From positions 62,001 to 126,000 of the forward strand of contig JAFUEV010000059.1 of the NCBI GenBank assembly GCA_017470245.1: DNA of 64,000 nt, written 5' to 3'. Source of the DNA: a bacterium (GTDB taxonomy: Bacteria > Cyanobacteriota > Vampirovibrionia > Gastranaerophilales > Gastranaerophilaceae). A program made the position numbers and the translations under genes. A model generated the notes under the pieces. It was not told the DNA's origin. It made no database searches and was given only the letters and a program-made list of their open reading frames with translations. Positions 34,740 through 44,215 of this stretch are shown in pieces (position 1 is the first letter of the stretch; each line of letters begins with the position of its first letter).

Positions 34740-36683
34740 TTAGCCTACAGGTATGAAGTAGTGTGGTTTGTTAATACCGACATGTTTATACATACTTGCA
34801 TATCTGTTACCGGCAGCCTCGTTTCCTTTACCGTCAAGGACACATATATGACCGCATTTTTTTACAACATCATCATTGTTATTATTAGTCCCTTCCCAAA
34901 CAACTACTGTTCCTGCCGGTAAATATTTTGCTGCTTGTTCAGGTGTTAAACCTGTAATTTCTCTGTAATCTTCACGTTTTTGCATTATTCCTAAACAATT
35001 ACCTGCTCTGCTTTGTGTTATTTCTGGATCTAAAACTTTTTCACCGTAATATTTTTCAAATGCAATTCTGACTGCTCTTAAGCATTGGTGTGCACCATTT
35101 ACGTGTTTCGTTTCTTCGATTGTCATATTTGCTAATTTTATGCCCATTTCGGCATCATAACCTAAAGATTTCCAGTAGTTTTGTAATTCTTCCTGTGTCA
35201 TGTTTGCTAAATCACTTGCAGATACATTAAATAATGAAGTGTCAGGTTTAACTCTGTTTTCATTTAATATAGCTTGTGTTTTTTCTGATTGAGCTAATTG
35301 AGCTTTTTCGTTTTTAAGTGTTTGTATGTTTGAATCTATAGTTGCTAAATCTCTGTCTAAATTAGTTCTGATTTCGCTTATTTTTGATTGATATTCAGCT
35401 ATTTGAGTTTTTAATTCGGCAACTTTTTCTTTGTCATCAGTATATTTTTCTGCTAAAGTATCTAAAATTTTGTCTTTTTCTTCTACTAATTTATCTTTTT
35501 CAACTGTTAATGTTTCTGCTTGTTGCTTAGCTTCGTTTGCTTTTTCTTCTGCGGCAGTTTTTGCTGCTTCAAATTCTGCTTTTTTAGTTTCAAGGTTACG
35601 GATTTTTGTTTCGTAATCAGCAATCTTTTCTGCATCTTTAGAAGGGTCAAGTTGTGCTTTTTCACCTTGCATTGTTGTAATTTGTGAAGCTATATCAGAA
35701 ATTGAAGAAGTATAAGATTGAGCTTCTGCAGTATAGTCTTGAACGAGTTTATTTTGTTCATTGATAGCGTTATCTTTTTCTGTAATTAATCCTGATAATC
35801 TTGTGTTTTCAGATTCGTATTCCGATTTAAATTCGTCGCTTAATTCACTATCTTTGACTGCTTGGTCTATTAAAGCCTGTTGTTCTGCTATTGCTTGATT
35901 TGCAGTTTCTTTCGCTTCTGTTCTTTTTGTTTCTTGTTCTTGTATTTCTGTATCTATTTGTTCAACAGTTCTTTTTTGCTCAGGAACGCTATCAACAGAT
36001 GGTTGATAGTCACCGCCACCGTTATAACTACCTGACGGAGCTCCGCTATCCGTTCCTGATGGTTCTTCTGCTTGTTGTACAGGTGTTTCTGATGGTGTTG
36101 TTGCACCAAGCCCTTCAGCATCAGTTTTGAAGAAATTACTCAAATCAGATAGAGATATGCTATCAACATCGCCGTCTTTACCTGCAAGTGCCGCAATTTC
36201 TTCTTCCGAAAGGTTTCCGTCACCGTCAGAATCTATTGTGTTAAATATATTTTCAGCATCATCGGTTCCAATTAATTTCCAGAAATCAGATGCGTTTTCA
36301 TCTTCTTGTGCATTAGTTGCATTTTGTATAAAGTCTTCTTTTGACATTCCGTTTAATTCGGTTGCATCTTGAGAAAATTCTGCATCTTTTGATACATAAC
36401 TTTTAACTACATTAATTATGTCTTTTAATATGTTCGGATCGATTTCATTAAGTTTATCGCCAATTTCTTCACCTAAATCACTAAGGATAGAAACTTGACT
36501 TTTAGATGTAAATATAGAAATTTCTTCTTCAGATAATTTTCCGTCGGCGTTTGTATCTGCTTTTTCTATGCATTTATTTAAAACTGAAAATACGGAAATA
36601 GGATTAGTTGTATTTGTTTTATCTCCAAATACTGTATTATCGTTGGTTTGAAATCTATTGTTAAATAATCCCTTAATTTCCAT
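34740..36683 (-). CDS. EF-hand / coiled-coil protein with a C-terminal Cys-His hydrolase-like domain
   Basis: 647 residues. It begins MEIKGLFNNRF, with NTVFGDK soon after. Two canonical EF-hand loops occupy 43-54 (DTNADGKLSEEE) and 151-162 (DSDGDGNLSEEE); a degenerate third follows. After a Ser/Pro/Gly linker, about 235-475 is a long coiled coil rich in E, K, Q and A. The C-terminus (about 485-647) has HQCLRAVR, RAGNCLGIM, LPAGTVVVWEG and CGHICVLDGKGNEAAGN, a Cys...His...Asn arrangement like NlpC/P60 or CHAP peptidoglycan amidases. No signal peptide. The hydrolase assignment is inference. Confidence 0.72.
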   Translation of the reverse strand: MEIKGLFNNRFQTNDNTVFGDKTNTTNPISVFSVLNKCIEKADTNADGKLSEEEISIFTSKSQVSILSDLGEEIGDKLNEIDPNILKDIINVVKSYVSKDAEFSQDATELNGMSKEDFIQNATNAQEDENASDFWKLIGTDDAENIFNTIDSDGDGNLSEEEIAALAGKDGDVDSISLSDLSNFFKTDAEGLGATTPSETPVQQAEEPSGTDSGAPSGSYNGGGDYQPSVDSVPEQKRTVEQIDTEIQEQETKRTEAKETANQAIAEQQALIDQAVKDSELSDEFKSEYESENTRLSGLITEKDNAINEQNKLVQDYTAEAQSYTSSISDIASQITTMQGEKAQLDPSKDAEKIADYETKIRNLETKKAEFEAAKTAAEEKANEAKQQAETLTVEKDKLVEEKDKILDTLAEKYTDDKEKVAELKTQIAEYQSKISEIRTNLDRDLATIDSNIQTLKNEKAQLAQSEKTQAILNENRVKPDTSLFNVSASDLANMTQEELQNYWKSLGYDAEMGIKLANMTIEETKHVNGAHQCLRAVRIAFEKYYGEKVLDPEITQSRAGNCLGIMQKREDYREITGLTPEQAAKYLPAGTVVVWEGTNNNNDDVVKKCGHICVLDGKGNEAAGNRYASMYKHVGINKPHYFIPVG

Positions 36684-36774
36684 GGCAAATCTCTCTTTAT
36701 TTATATAAAAACAATTTGCTCATGAAAATTTACTTTATTTTAAAACTTTACTTAACAATTTGATATAAAGCTTT

Positions 36775-37980
36775 TTATTGTACGCTGGAGGCAATTTTAT
36801 AGCCTCTGTCAATTAATGCTTGTTTTATTTGTTCAAAATGTTCTGCATTTCTTGTTTCCATTGATATTTTCAGGAAACAATCGTTTATATCAGTATTTTC
36901 GCCACCTTGGTTATGTCTTACCCTAATTACATTAGCACCGTATTCGGCAATAATTGATGAAACATCTCGCAATTGTCCGGGTTTATCCAAAAGTTCAATT
37001 GTTAAATGACATATTCTTCCTGATTTTAAAAGACCTCTGTTTATAACTCTTGATAAGATATTAACATCTATATTACCGCCTGATACAACACAGGCTGTCT
37101 TTTTATTTTCGATAGGGAGTTTACCAAACATTGCAGCAGCTACGCTTAATGCACCGGCACCTTCAGCAACAAGCTTTTGTCTTTCCATTAGTGCAAGAAT
37201 TGCTGAGGCTACTTCATCATCTGTAACTGTTACTATATCATCTACATATTTATTGCACATATCAAATGTTATTTGTCCGGGTTTTTTAACTGCTGTACCG
37301 TCTGCAAATGTATTAACCGTAGGAAGTTCAAGAATTTTACTTTCTTTATAGGATTTGTACATACTTCCCGCTCCTTGTGCCTGTACTCCGTACACTTTAC
37401 AAGAAGGCTTTAAGTGTTTTATTGCGTATGCAACACCTGAAATTAACCCTCCTCCTCCAATAGGAACAATGACAGCATCAACATCAGGTAATTGTTGAAT
37501 TAATTCAAGTCCGATGGTGCCTTGTCCTGCTATAACATCTTCATCATCAAACGGATGTATAAATTCCCCGTTTGTTTCTTTTTGAAATTCGCACGCTGCT
37601 TTATATGCATCATCATATACACCATCTATTAACCTGATTTCAGCACCGTATTTTCTGGTCGCTTCCACTTTTGAAATAGGTGCGGTAGCAGGTATAAATA
37701 TTGTAGCTTTAATATTGTTCTTTTGTGCAGCCAGTGCTACGCCTTGTGCGTGATTTCCTGCTGAACAAGCTATAATTCCACGTTTCTTTTGCTCTTCTGT
37801 CAACTTAGATATTTTATAATATGCACCTCTAAGTTTAAAAGAACCTGTTAATTGTAAATTTTCAGATTTTAAATATATTTCGTGTCCTTCCAATAATGTT
37901 TTTGAAAGGATTAAATCTGTTTTTCTTGCTACTTCACTTAATACCTTTGAGGCATCATATATTGTTTCAATGTTTAACAC
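36775..37980 (-). CDS. ilvA: Threonine ammonia-lyase (threonine dehydratase) with ACT domain
   Basis: PLP enzyme converting threonine to 2-oxobutyrate and ammonia. PLP lysine K49 lies in GSFKLRGAYYKI; SAGNHAQGVALAA and PIGGGGLISGVAYAI bind the cofactor phosphate. The C-terminal ~75 residues form an ACT domain (IELLDKPGQLRDVSSIIAEYGANVI). At 401 residues with one ACT domain it resembles the TdcB/short IlvA type. It starts with GTG; AAAGGAAAG lies 6 nt upstream. Allosteric control through the ACT domain is likely. It follows the SPFH gene by 22 nt on the same strand. Confidence 0.93.
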   Translation of the reverse strand: MLNIETIYDASKVLSEVARKTDLILSKTLLEGHEIYLKSENLQLTGSFKLRGAYYKISKLTEEQKKRGIIACSAGNHAQGVALAAQKNNIKATIFIPATAPISKVEATRKYGAEIRLIDGVYDDAYKAACEFQKETNGEFIHPFDDEDVIAGQGTIGLELIQQLPDVDAVIVPIGGGGLISGVAYAIKHLKPSCKVYGVQAQGAGSMYKSYKESKILELPTVNTFADGTAVKKPGQITFDMCNKYVDDIVTVTDDEVASAILALMERQKLVAEGAGALSVAAAMFGKLPIENKKTACVVSGGNIDVNILSRVINRGLLKSGRICHLTIELLDKPGQLRDVSSIIAEYGANVIRVRHNQGGENTDINDCFLKISMETRNAEHFEQIKQALIDRGYKIASSVQ

Positions 37981-38002
37981 GGCTACTTTCCTTTTTATTT
38001 TT

Positions 38003-38806
38003 CTATTTCTTATGTGTGGCAGTCATATTTATAAATGGTACTGCATCCCCCATCATATAATCAGGTAATTTCCCGTCCCATTTTTGTACTGCTTCATATT
38101 CAACAAGTGCTTTGTTTTGAGATAAAGCATCTGCTCTGATTGACATAGATTTAGCTTCTGCTTCTGCTGAAATTAATTTCTGTTTTGCTTCTTCTTCAAT
38201 TTGGACTGTCTTATTTTTTGCTTTTAGTGCATCTTGCTCAGCTGTTACTTTACTTTCAATAGCTCTTTCAAAAACATCAGAATAATTTATTGATGTAATT
38301 TGAAAATCACTCACATTTATATAATTATCTTTTAAGTGGATTTGGAGTTTACTTAATATTTCACTGGTTGCCTTTTCTCTGTTTGCAACTAAATCTTGCG
38401 CATTCCATTTACCTATTACGTCTTTTATTGTACCTTCAACTACCGGCATTAATATTTTATCAACATAGTCATTGCCGACTTCTCTGAACATTTTATATGC
38501 ATTTTCAGGCTGTAAATTATAGTTTATTACATAAGATATTTTTGCCTGTTGGATATCTTTTGTGTATACAGATGTCGTAAAATCTTTTTTCTGCGTTTTA
38601 ACATCCATTGTTACAATTTTGGATATAAAAGGTGTTACCAGATGAATACCTTCTTTAAAACTTTCTTCCGAAACTGCACCAAGCGTAACTTTTACTCCTC
38701 GTTCACCTACGCCTACCATTGCAATCGGATTGCACATTAGGATAAATACTATAAGCAATATAACTATTACCAATGGCATTGCTGCCTGTGTTTTGTTAAA
38801 CATCAT
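38003..38806 (-). CDS. Prohibitin/HflC-like SPFH-domain membrane protein
   Basis: 267 residues with an N-terminal membrane anchor (MPLVIVILLIVFILMCN, about 10-27) followed by an SPFH/Band 7 domain (GVGERGVKVTLGAV, GIHLVTPF, VYTKDIQQAKISYVINY, YVDKILMPVVEGTIKDVIG). A coiled coil rich in E/A/K (about 180-235) follows, as in prohibitins. SPFH proteins assemble into large ring scaffolds, often regulating FtsH-type proteases. A 63-aa two-helix membrane protein lies 15 nt upstream on the same strand. Confidence 0.88.
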   Translation of the reverse strand: MMFNKTQAAMPLVIVILLIVFILMCNPIAMVGVGERGVKVTLGAVSEESFKEGIHLVTPFISKIVTMDVKTQKKDFTTSVYTKDIQQAKISYVINYNLQPENAYKMFREVGNDYVDKILMPVVEGTIKDVIGKWNAQDLVANREKATSEILSKLQIHLKDNYINVSDFQITSINYSDVFERAIESKVTAEQDALKAKNKTVQIEEEAKQKLISAEAEAKSMSIRADALSQNKALVEYEAVQKWDGKLPDYMMGDAVPFINMTATHKK

Positions 38807-38821
38807 CTTATTTCCCTTCTC

Positions 38822-39013
38822 TTATGTTAAACCTAAAATAGCCATTACAATATATGTTATAACTATTAGTAATATGAATACTCCAAATCCTTTAAGTATT
38901 CTGTTCCCGTATTTTTTATATAAATTGACATTACATATCAAACTAACAAGAGATATAACAAAGTTTACCATTATAAATAATGCCAATAATATCAATAAAA
39001 CTCTAATTGCCAT
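38822..39013 (-). CDS. Small two-helix membrane protein
   Basis: 63 residues, mostly two hydrophobic helices (about 4-26, VLLILLALFIMVNFVISLV; about 42-60, GVFILLIVITYIVMAILG) joined by a short basic loop. AGAGAGGT lies upstream of the ATG, which supports a real gene. Position directly before the SPFH gene suggests an operon and possibly a partner role. No family recognised. Confidence 0.7.
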   Translation of the reverse strand: MAIRVLLILLALFIMVNFVISLVSLICNVNLYKKYGNRILKGFGVFILLIVITYIVMAILGLT

Positions 39014-39112
39014 ATAGTTACCTCTCTAACTAAGTGTATAAAATATTTGTTTTTTGGTCAATATATATTAAAATCATTTAAACAAATTACAGACACTTAG
39101 ATTTTGAATGAT

Positions 39113-39118
39113 TATAAT
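39113..39118 (+). promoter_or_regulatory. -10 box for a leaderless GTG-start gene
   Basis: A perfect TATAAT ends 6 nt before an in-frame GTG at 39125, with no Shine-Dalgarno. The same spacing occurs at several ATG genes in this window. Confidence 0.45.
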
Positions 39119-39124
39119 ATTTTT

Positions 39125-40795
39125 GTGGAAAAGAAAATTTTATTGTTAAAGTCTGATAGAGTTATTTGTTTCGCATTGCTTGAACAAAATAAAATTGTAG
39201 AAGCCGTGCAATATTTTGAATTATATATTAATAAACTAAAAAAATTGTTGAAATATAAAAAATATAAAAAGTACATAGAAGAAGAGTTAACTTTTTCTGA
39301 AAATATCTTTTATGAAAAGATATTTGAACTTGCAGAAGAATTTTATAACAATTCAGATATGGCAAATGCTGCAATATGTTATACTTTTTATTTTAAACAT
39401 TCACAAGAAACAGAAAATACTTGTTTGATAAAAAAATATATAGAAACGCTAAAATCGTTAAAGCAAATTGATATTGCCGTAGATTTGCTTAATAATATTG
39501 CAAATATTTCTTCTAAAAATAAATTATTATCAGAGCTATATGCAGATAATGCTGACTACAATAAAGCTATAAAATGTATGGAACAATATATAAAAGAAAA
39601 GAGCAATTGTGTTTCTGCAGATGATTATAATTTATTGGGCTGCTATTATAATTCCTTATTTTCTGACGTTTCAGATAACATGGCAGATGCGGAAAAAAGT
39701 TTAAAATATTTTGAACTTGCAAGTGATATGGTTGTAACAAATAAATTATTTTCAAAGAATGCTACAGTTATGGCAGGTAAAACCGGTAATATGGTCGCTT
39801 GCAGAAAATACTGGGACAGATGTTTAAAGATAGGAAACCTTACAAACGATGATAAGTTTGATTATGCATCTTTTTGTATGAAAATGGCTGATTTTGAAAC
39901 TTTTTATGAATATTTTGAAGCAAGATTTCAAAAAGAAAATAATAAAACCGAATTTCCTTTTATTAAAAAACCATGTTGGGATGGTAATTCTGATATTTCA
40001 GACAAAACCTTATTAATATATTTTGAGCAGGGATATGGGGATACTTTTCTTATGTTTGGATATATGCCTCAACTTCTTAATTTGGCAAAAAAAGTAATAT
40101 TTGTTGTTCAAAATGCAGTTTATCCTTTATTAAAAAATAATGAATTTGGAATAGAAATCTTACCCGAAATGGAAGAAGAATATATAAATGACATAAATTT
40201 TGATTACTATATTCCATCAATGTCATTGTTTAAAGCATTAAAAATTAACAGAAATAATATTTCAGTCGGTGAAGGGTACATAAAAGCTGATAAGTTACTT
40301 TCTAAAAATTTTAAACAAAGATTTTTTAATAATAAAAAATTAAAAATAGGACTTTCCGTAAGCGGAAATACTCTTGGGGATAAAACACGAGATATACCTA
40401 TTGATTATTTATTGCCATTAGATAAATTGAAAAATGTTGAACTGTATATGCTTACGAAGGGAATTGATGATGATTTGTTATTAAAATTTAAAAATAACAG
40501 AGTTAATAATATCGGAAATAATTTTGCTGATTTTAATGAAACCGCTGCGGCTATAGAAAATTGTGATTTGGTTTTAACAACGGACAATTGTATTTTAAAT
40601 CTTGCAGGTGCAATGGGAAAAAGAACTTATGCATTATTTAATAATCCTTCACATTTTAGGTGGTTTGATTTATCAGGTAAAAATATGGTTTGGTTTACCA
40701 GTGTAAAACCATTTGTAAACAAATCTTATAATGCTTGGAATACATCTGTTTCAGCAATAATAAAAGAAATACAAAAATTATCTTTTTCAAAATAA
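39125..40795 (+). CDS. TPR-containing glycosyltransferase (GT9/GT41-like C-terminus)
   Basis: About 557 residues. The N-terminal ~270 residues are TPR-like helical repeats (AAICYTFYF, YNKAIKCMEQYI, YNLLGCYYNSL). The C-terminal half is a GT-B type domain of the TPR/heptosyltransferase-like group: LLIYFEQGYGDTFLMFGYMPQL, KIGLSVSGNTLGDKTRDIP, and DLVLTTDNCILNLAGAMGKRTYALF for nucleotide-sugar binding. I prefer GTG 39125 because TATAAT ends six bases before it; a TTG at 39104 extends the frame by seven codons. Probably modifies a surface glycan or protein. Confidence 0.82.
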   Translation: MEKKILLLKSDRVICFALLEQNKIVEAVQYFELYINKLKKLLKYKKYKKYIEEELTFSENIFYEKIFELAEEFYNNSDMANAAICYTFYFKHSQETENTCLIKKYIETLKSLKQIDIAVDLLNNIANISSKNKLLSELYADNADYNKAIKCMEQYIKEKSNCVSADDYNLLGCYYNSLFSDVSDNMADAEKSLKYFELASDMVVTNKLFSKNATVMAGKTGNMVACRKYWDRCLKIGNLTNDDKFDYASFCMKMADFETFYEYFEARFQKENNKTEFPFIKKPCWDGNSDISDKTLLIYFEQGYGDTFLMFGYMPQLLNLAKKVIFVVQNAVYPLLKNNEFGIEILPEMEEEYINDINFDYYIPSMSLFKALKINRNNISVGEGYIKADKLLSKNFKQRFFNNKKLKIGLSVSGNTLGDKTRDIPIDYLLPLDKLKNVELYMLTKGIDDDLLLKFKNNRVNNIGNNFADFNETAAAIENCDLVLTTDNCILNLAGAMGKRTYALFNNPSHFRWFDLSGKNMVWFTSVKPFVNKSYNAWNTSVSAIIKEIQKLSFSK

Positions 40796-40862
40796 TATTA
40801 ATCTAAAATTTGTTATATTATAATTATTAGGAAGTGCCAAATAATAAAAAACAGGTTTTATA

Positions 40863-42353
40863 ATGATTAATATATTTGATAAAATTTCAGGCTTCTTTAA
40901 AAAAAATCAAAAAGTATTTTTTATCATAAGTATGCTCTTCTTTGTGACAGTTACAATAATAGGGGTAATTGTTCATGAACCTTGGTATGATGAAGCCCAG
41001 TCATGGTTAATAGCTCAAGATTTAAATTTCTTTGAAATATTAAAGCAAATGCGTTATGAAGGACACTTGTTTCTTTGGTATCTTCTTTTAATGCCTTTAG
41101 CAAAGTTAAATTGTCCTTATCCCATATCAATGCAAATTGTTAATCTATTATTTATTTGGTTTGCTGTTTATGTTATGTGGAAAAAATTGCCCTTAAATCC
41201 TTTTTTTAAAGTATTAATAACTTTTTCTGCTCCTATTTGCTATCAGTATGCTGTAGTTGCAAGATGTTATTCTATTGGAATTTTTTTACTTTTCCTACTA
41301 ACAGCATATTATAAAGAAAAATTGAATAAGCCATATTTATATTCTGCTTTAATATTTCTTTGTGCTAATACCAGTTCATTGGCTTTAATAGGTGCTACGG
41401 CTTTTGGAATTGCTTTTTTTGTTGAATATATCAGAAATAATAAAACATTTTTCAAGACAAAAGAATTTTGGAATCTTGCTGCTATTGCATTTATCACTAT
41501 TTTCTCAATATTGTACCAGTGGCATGGAACTCTTTCTTACCTGCCTGTTTTAGATAATTTAGAAGGTCGTAATACTTCTGTCATAGTTGTATTTTGGGCT
41601 ATAGTTGAAGGTTTGTTTAATATAGAAGATAAAGAGGCTTTTGATATACCTTTACTCATTGGTTCTTTATATATTATTCTATCAATCTTAGGTTATAAAA
41701 AGTCTAAAAATTCTTTATTTATATTTTTATTTACATTCTTTGGTTTGTTTGTTTTGTTTATATTTTTGTACAATGGTTCAATCTTTCATCATCATTTTTA
41801 CTATATTTATTTTATCATTTCTGTTTGCATTTATAATTTATATCAAGAGAAGAAGGATGTTTTCTATTATCTTTTAATTACTTTCTTTATTGTTGTTTCA
41901 GCTCAACTTGTATATGTGAATTTTGATTTTTACTATAATGAAGATATTAATTATGATTTTTCAAATGATAAAAAAGTTATGGAAATTATCGAACAAGACG
42001 AAAATCTTAGAAACAGTGATATATTTGTCTGTGATATGTTTTCATTATCGGTTATTCCTTATTTAAAAGCAAAAGGAATTGATGTTAAAACCTGTTATAA
42101 TGATAAGAATAAGTTTTTTTGGGATCATGCTACCAGAGAAAGTTATGGTCTTGATGAAGGGATACTATTAAAAGAAGAATTACAGAAATATTTGAGGAAA
42201 AAGGTATATTTAATTTCGTCATATTTATATTGCAGGGATATTCCTAACGAGTATCAAGATACATATAAGATTGAAACATATAAAAATATAGACAGAGGTT
42301 ATGAACAACCTACAAGTACTGTAATATGGGAATTAACACCAATTGACAAATAA
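40863..42353 (+). CDS. Integral-membrane glycosyltransferase (GT-C type), copy 1
   Basis: 496 residues with about ten membrane helices. HEPWYDEAQSWLIAQD in the first periplasmic loop has the acidic D-E pair typical of GT-C enzymes using lipid-linked sugars, followed by YEGHLFLWYLLL. A soluble C-terminal region of about 115 residues follows the helices. The protein at 44216-45727 is a paralogue (HEQWADEAQSWLISRD, YEGHPFVWFF). A weak AGG and TATAATTATT promoter-like sequence lie upstream. Substrate unknown. Confidence 0.82.
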   Translation: MINIFDKISGFFKKNQKVFFIISMLFFVTVTIIGVIVHEPWYDEAQSWLIAQDLNFFEILKQMRYEGHLFLWYLLLMPLAKLNCPYPISMQIVNLLFIWFAVYVMWKKLPLNPFFKVLITFSAPICYQYAVVARCYSIGIFLLFLLTAYYKEKLNKPYLYSALIFLCANTSSLALIGATAFGIAFFVEYIRNNKTFFKTKEFWNLAAIAFITIFSILYQWHGTLSYLPVLDNLEGRNTSVIVVFWAIVEGLFNIEDKEAFDIPLLIGSLYIILSILGYKKSKNSLFIFLFTFFGLFVLFIFLYNGSIFHHHFYYIYFIISVCIYNLYQEKKDVFYYLLITFFIVVSAQLVYVNFDFYYNEDINYDFSNDKKVMEIIEQDENLRNSDIFVCDMFSLSVIPYLKAKGIDVKTCYNDKNKFFWDHATRESYGLDEGILLKEELQKYLRKKVYLISSYLYCRDIPNEYQDTYKIETYKNIDRGYEQPTSTVIWELTPIDK

Positions 42354-42356
42354 AGA

Positions 42357-43856
42357 CTATTTTGTTTCGTGGTATCTATCTTCTGTATTTACTTCCCAAA
42401 TTTTATTTTTATCTGTATTATTTAAAAATGCTTTAGCCGCTTCAAAACCTGTTAATATTGAATGATCCATATTGTTATATCTGTGCTGACCGTTTCTGCC
42501 TATGCAATATAAGTTGCTTATTGAATTTAAAAATTCTCTTATTTTGTCAAAATCTTTATAACTTCCCCAATATGCAGGATAAGCTTTCTTAACTTTTACA
42601 ACAACGGAGTCAATTACATCTTTTTTATTAATAATTCCGATTTTATTTAATTCATCTGTTGCTAAATTAATCAATTCTTTATCGGATTTTGTCCACAAAT
42701 TATCATTTTCATTACAAAAATATTCAAGACCCAAATAAACTTTATCTTTGTTTCTTACCATATAAGGAGACCAGTTATTGTATATCTGTAAACGTCCTAT
42801 ATTAACATTTTTATCTTGAATATATATCCAACAATCCGGAATCATTTTTAATATTTTATTATTTTGTTTTATATTTAATTCATTTACAAGCAGACCGATA
42901 ATCATAAAATCTCTGTATGGCAAGTCTTGAGATATGTTATATATTTGAGAGTCAAGTTGGGTGTTAAAACTTTTGATTAAATCTTTTATAGGCATAGATG
43001 AAAATACTGTATTACATTGATAAATATATTCATTATTCTCTTTATCAATTGCTTTTACTGTATCGATTTTATTATCGCTAAAATCAATTTGAACTACTTT
43101 TCGGTTTTTGTGTATTTCTCCGCCCAAGTTGATAATTTCATTTGCAATTTCTTCAAAAAACTGCCCGGGACCTTGTGGCGGATATAAAAATTCTTCAATT
43201 AGTGATGTTTCTTTTTCGTGCTTTAAGTTTAGTCCTGTTAAAATATAATTTTTTACTACGCCAAGTAAAGATAATTTTTTAACTCTTTGATTCCCCCAAT
43301 CAGGTGCAATTTCAGAAGGATGCTTCCCCCATACTTTTTTTGTATAGTTTTCAAAAAACATACTGTATAATGGTTTCCCAAATCTGTTTATGTAAAAATC
43401 TTCCAGTGAATTTTCTTTTCTTTTAATTATATTTGAAATACAATATCCAAATCCAGATGAAACAATATTTGTAAATCCCATGTTTTTTATTGTTTTAATA
43501 TTAATTTTGACTGGATAATCAAAAAATTTATTGTTAAAAAATATGCTTGAAATTCTATGTCTTTTTAGAAAAATTTTATAGTTTTCTCTGCCTGTTTCAT
43601 TAGTGTTGATTTGTGAATCAAATTTAAAAATTTCATTCCAAAAATCAGATACTTCTTTGCTTTTCGTAAAAAACCTGTGACCACCGATATCCATCTTATT
43701 ACCGTTATGGTCTACAGTTCTTGAAATTCCTCCAATATTAGAAGATTCTTCAATAATTATTGGCTTTATGTCTGAATTTTTTAATAAATAGTATGCTGCA
43801 GCTAACCCTGCAGGACCTGCTCCAATTATAATTATTTTTTCTTGCTTTTTTATCAT
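42357..43856 (-). CDS. FAD-dependent oxidoreductase, UDP-galactopyranose mutase/amine-oxidase-like
   Basis: 499 residues. The N-terminal Rossmann motif is [19 protein letters not shown] followed by [14 protein letters not shown] and GGHRFFTKS; the C-terminus has the FAD-contacting [17 protein letters not shown]. The wording fits the NAD(P)-binding FAD oxidoreductases found in sugar-modification loci, related to UDP-galactopyranose mutase. It lies between two paralogous membrane glycosyltransferases and is antiparallel to them, so a role in surface sugar modification is likely but unproven. Confidence 0.82.
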   Translation of the reverse strand: MIKKQEKIIIIGAGPAGLAAAYYLLKNSDIKPIIIEESSNIGGISRTVDHNGNKMDIGGHRFFTKSKEVSDFWNEIFKFDSQINTNETGRENYKIFLKRHRISSIFFNNKFFDYPVKINIKTIKNMGFTNIVSSGFGYCISNIIKRKENSLEDFYINRFGKPLYSMFFENYTKKVWGKHPSEIAPDWGNQRVKKLSLLGVVKNYILTGLNLKHEKETSLIEEFLYPPQGPGQFFEEIANEIINLGGEIHKNRKVVQIDFSDNKIDTVKAIDKENNEYIYQCNTVFSSMPIKDLIKSFNTQLDSQIYNISQDLPYRDFMIIGLLVNELNIKQNNKILKMIPDCWIYIQDKNVNIGRLQIYNNWSPYMVRNKDKVYLGLEYFCNENDNLWTKSDKELINLATDELNKIGIINKKDVIDSVVVKVKKAYPAYWGSYKDFDKIREFLNSISNLYCIGRNGQHRYNNMDHSILTGFEAAKAFLNNTDKNKIWEVNTEDRYHETK

Positions 43857-44215
43857 AATATTAATTTCTAGTTTAGATGAAGTATGTTATTGATTATACT
43901 ATATATAGGATTATTTGATTTTGATTACTATTTTTATTTGTGTTGTGTGAATTAATATCACCTTTGATAACACATGCATATATTAAATCATATACATTGT
44001 TCCTGCAAGTTTATATATAGACATTTTTTCATATAGGATGAATTAACATAGTTTTTGTAAAAAAATTTTGTATTGTTTTATTGTAACCTATAGTAAATAA
44101 ATCGTATTTATTCCATAATTTGGGATATTATGTTTATTACACAAATTAAGTATTATTAAATCTATTGTATTAATGATATAATAAAATAAGTTATATTTTA
44201 TATAGTATTTTTTAC
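43857..44215. other. 359-nt AT-rich intergenic region
   Basis: Divergent promoter region between the FAD oxidoreductase and the second membrane glycosyltransferase. Several TATAAT-like boxes are visible (for example around 44177-44182 and 44203-44208). I see no conserved RNA, ORF or strong inverted repeat. Confidence 0.6.

Noticed and set aside
35891..36130. Leu/Phe-rich 79-aa ORF opposite the coiled-coil gene
   Set aside because: Antisense shadow of a Glu/Lys/Gln-rich coding sequence; no start signal. Similar hydrophobic shadows occur opposite the SPOR linker (63258-63509).
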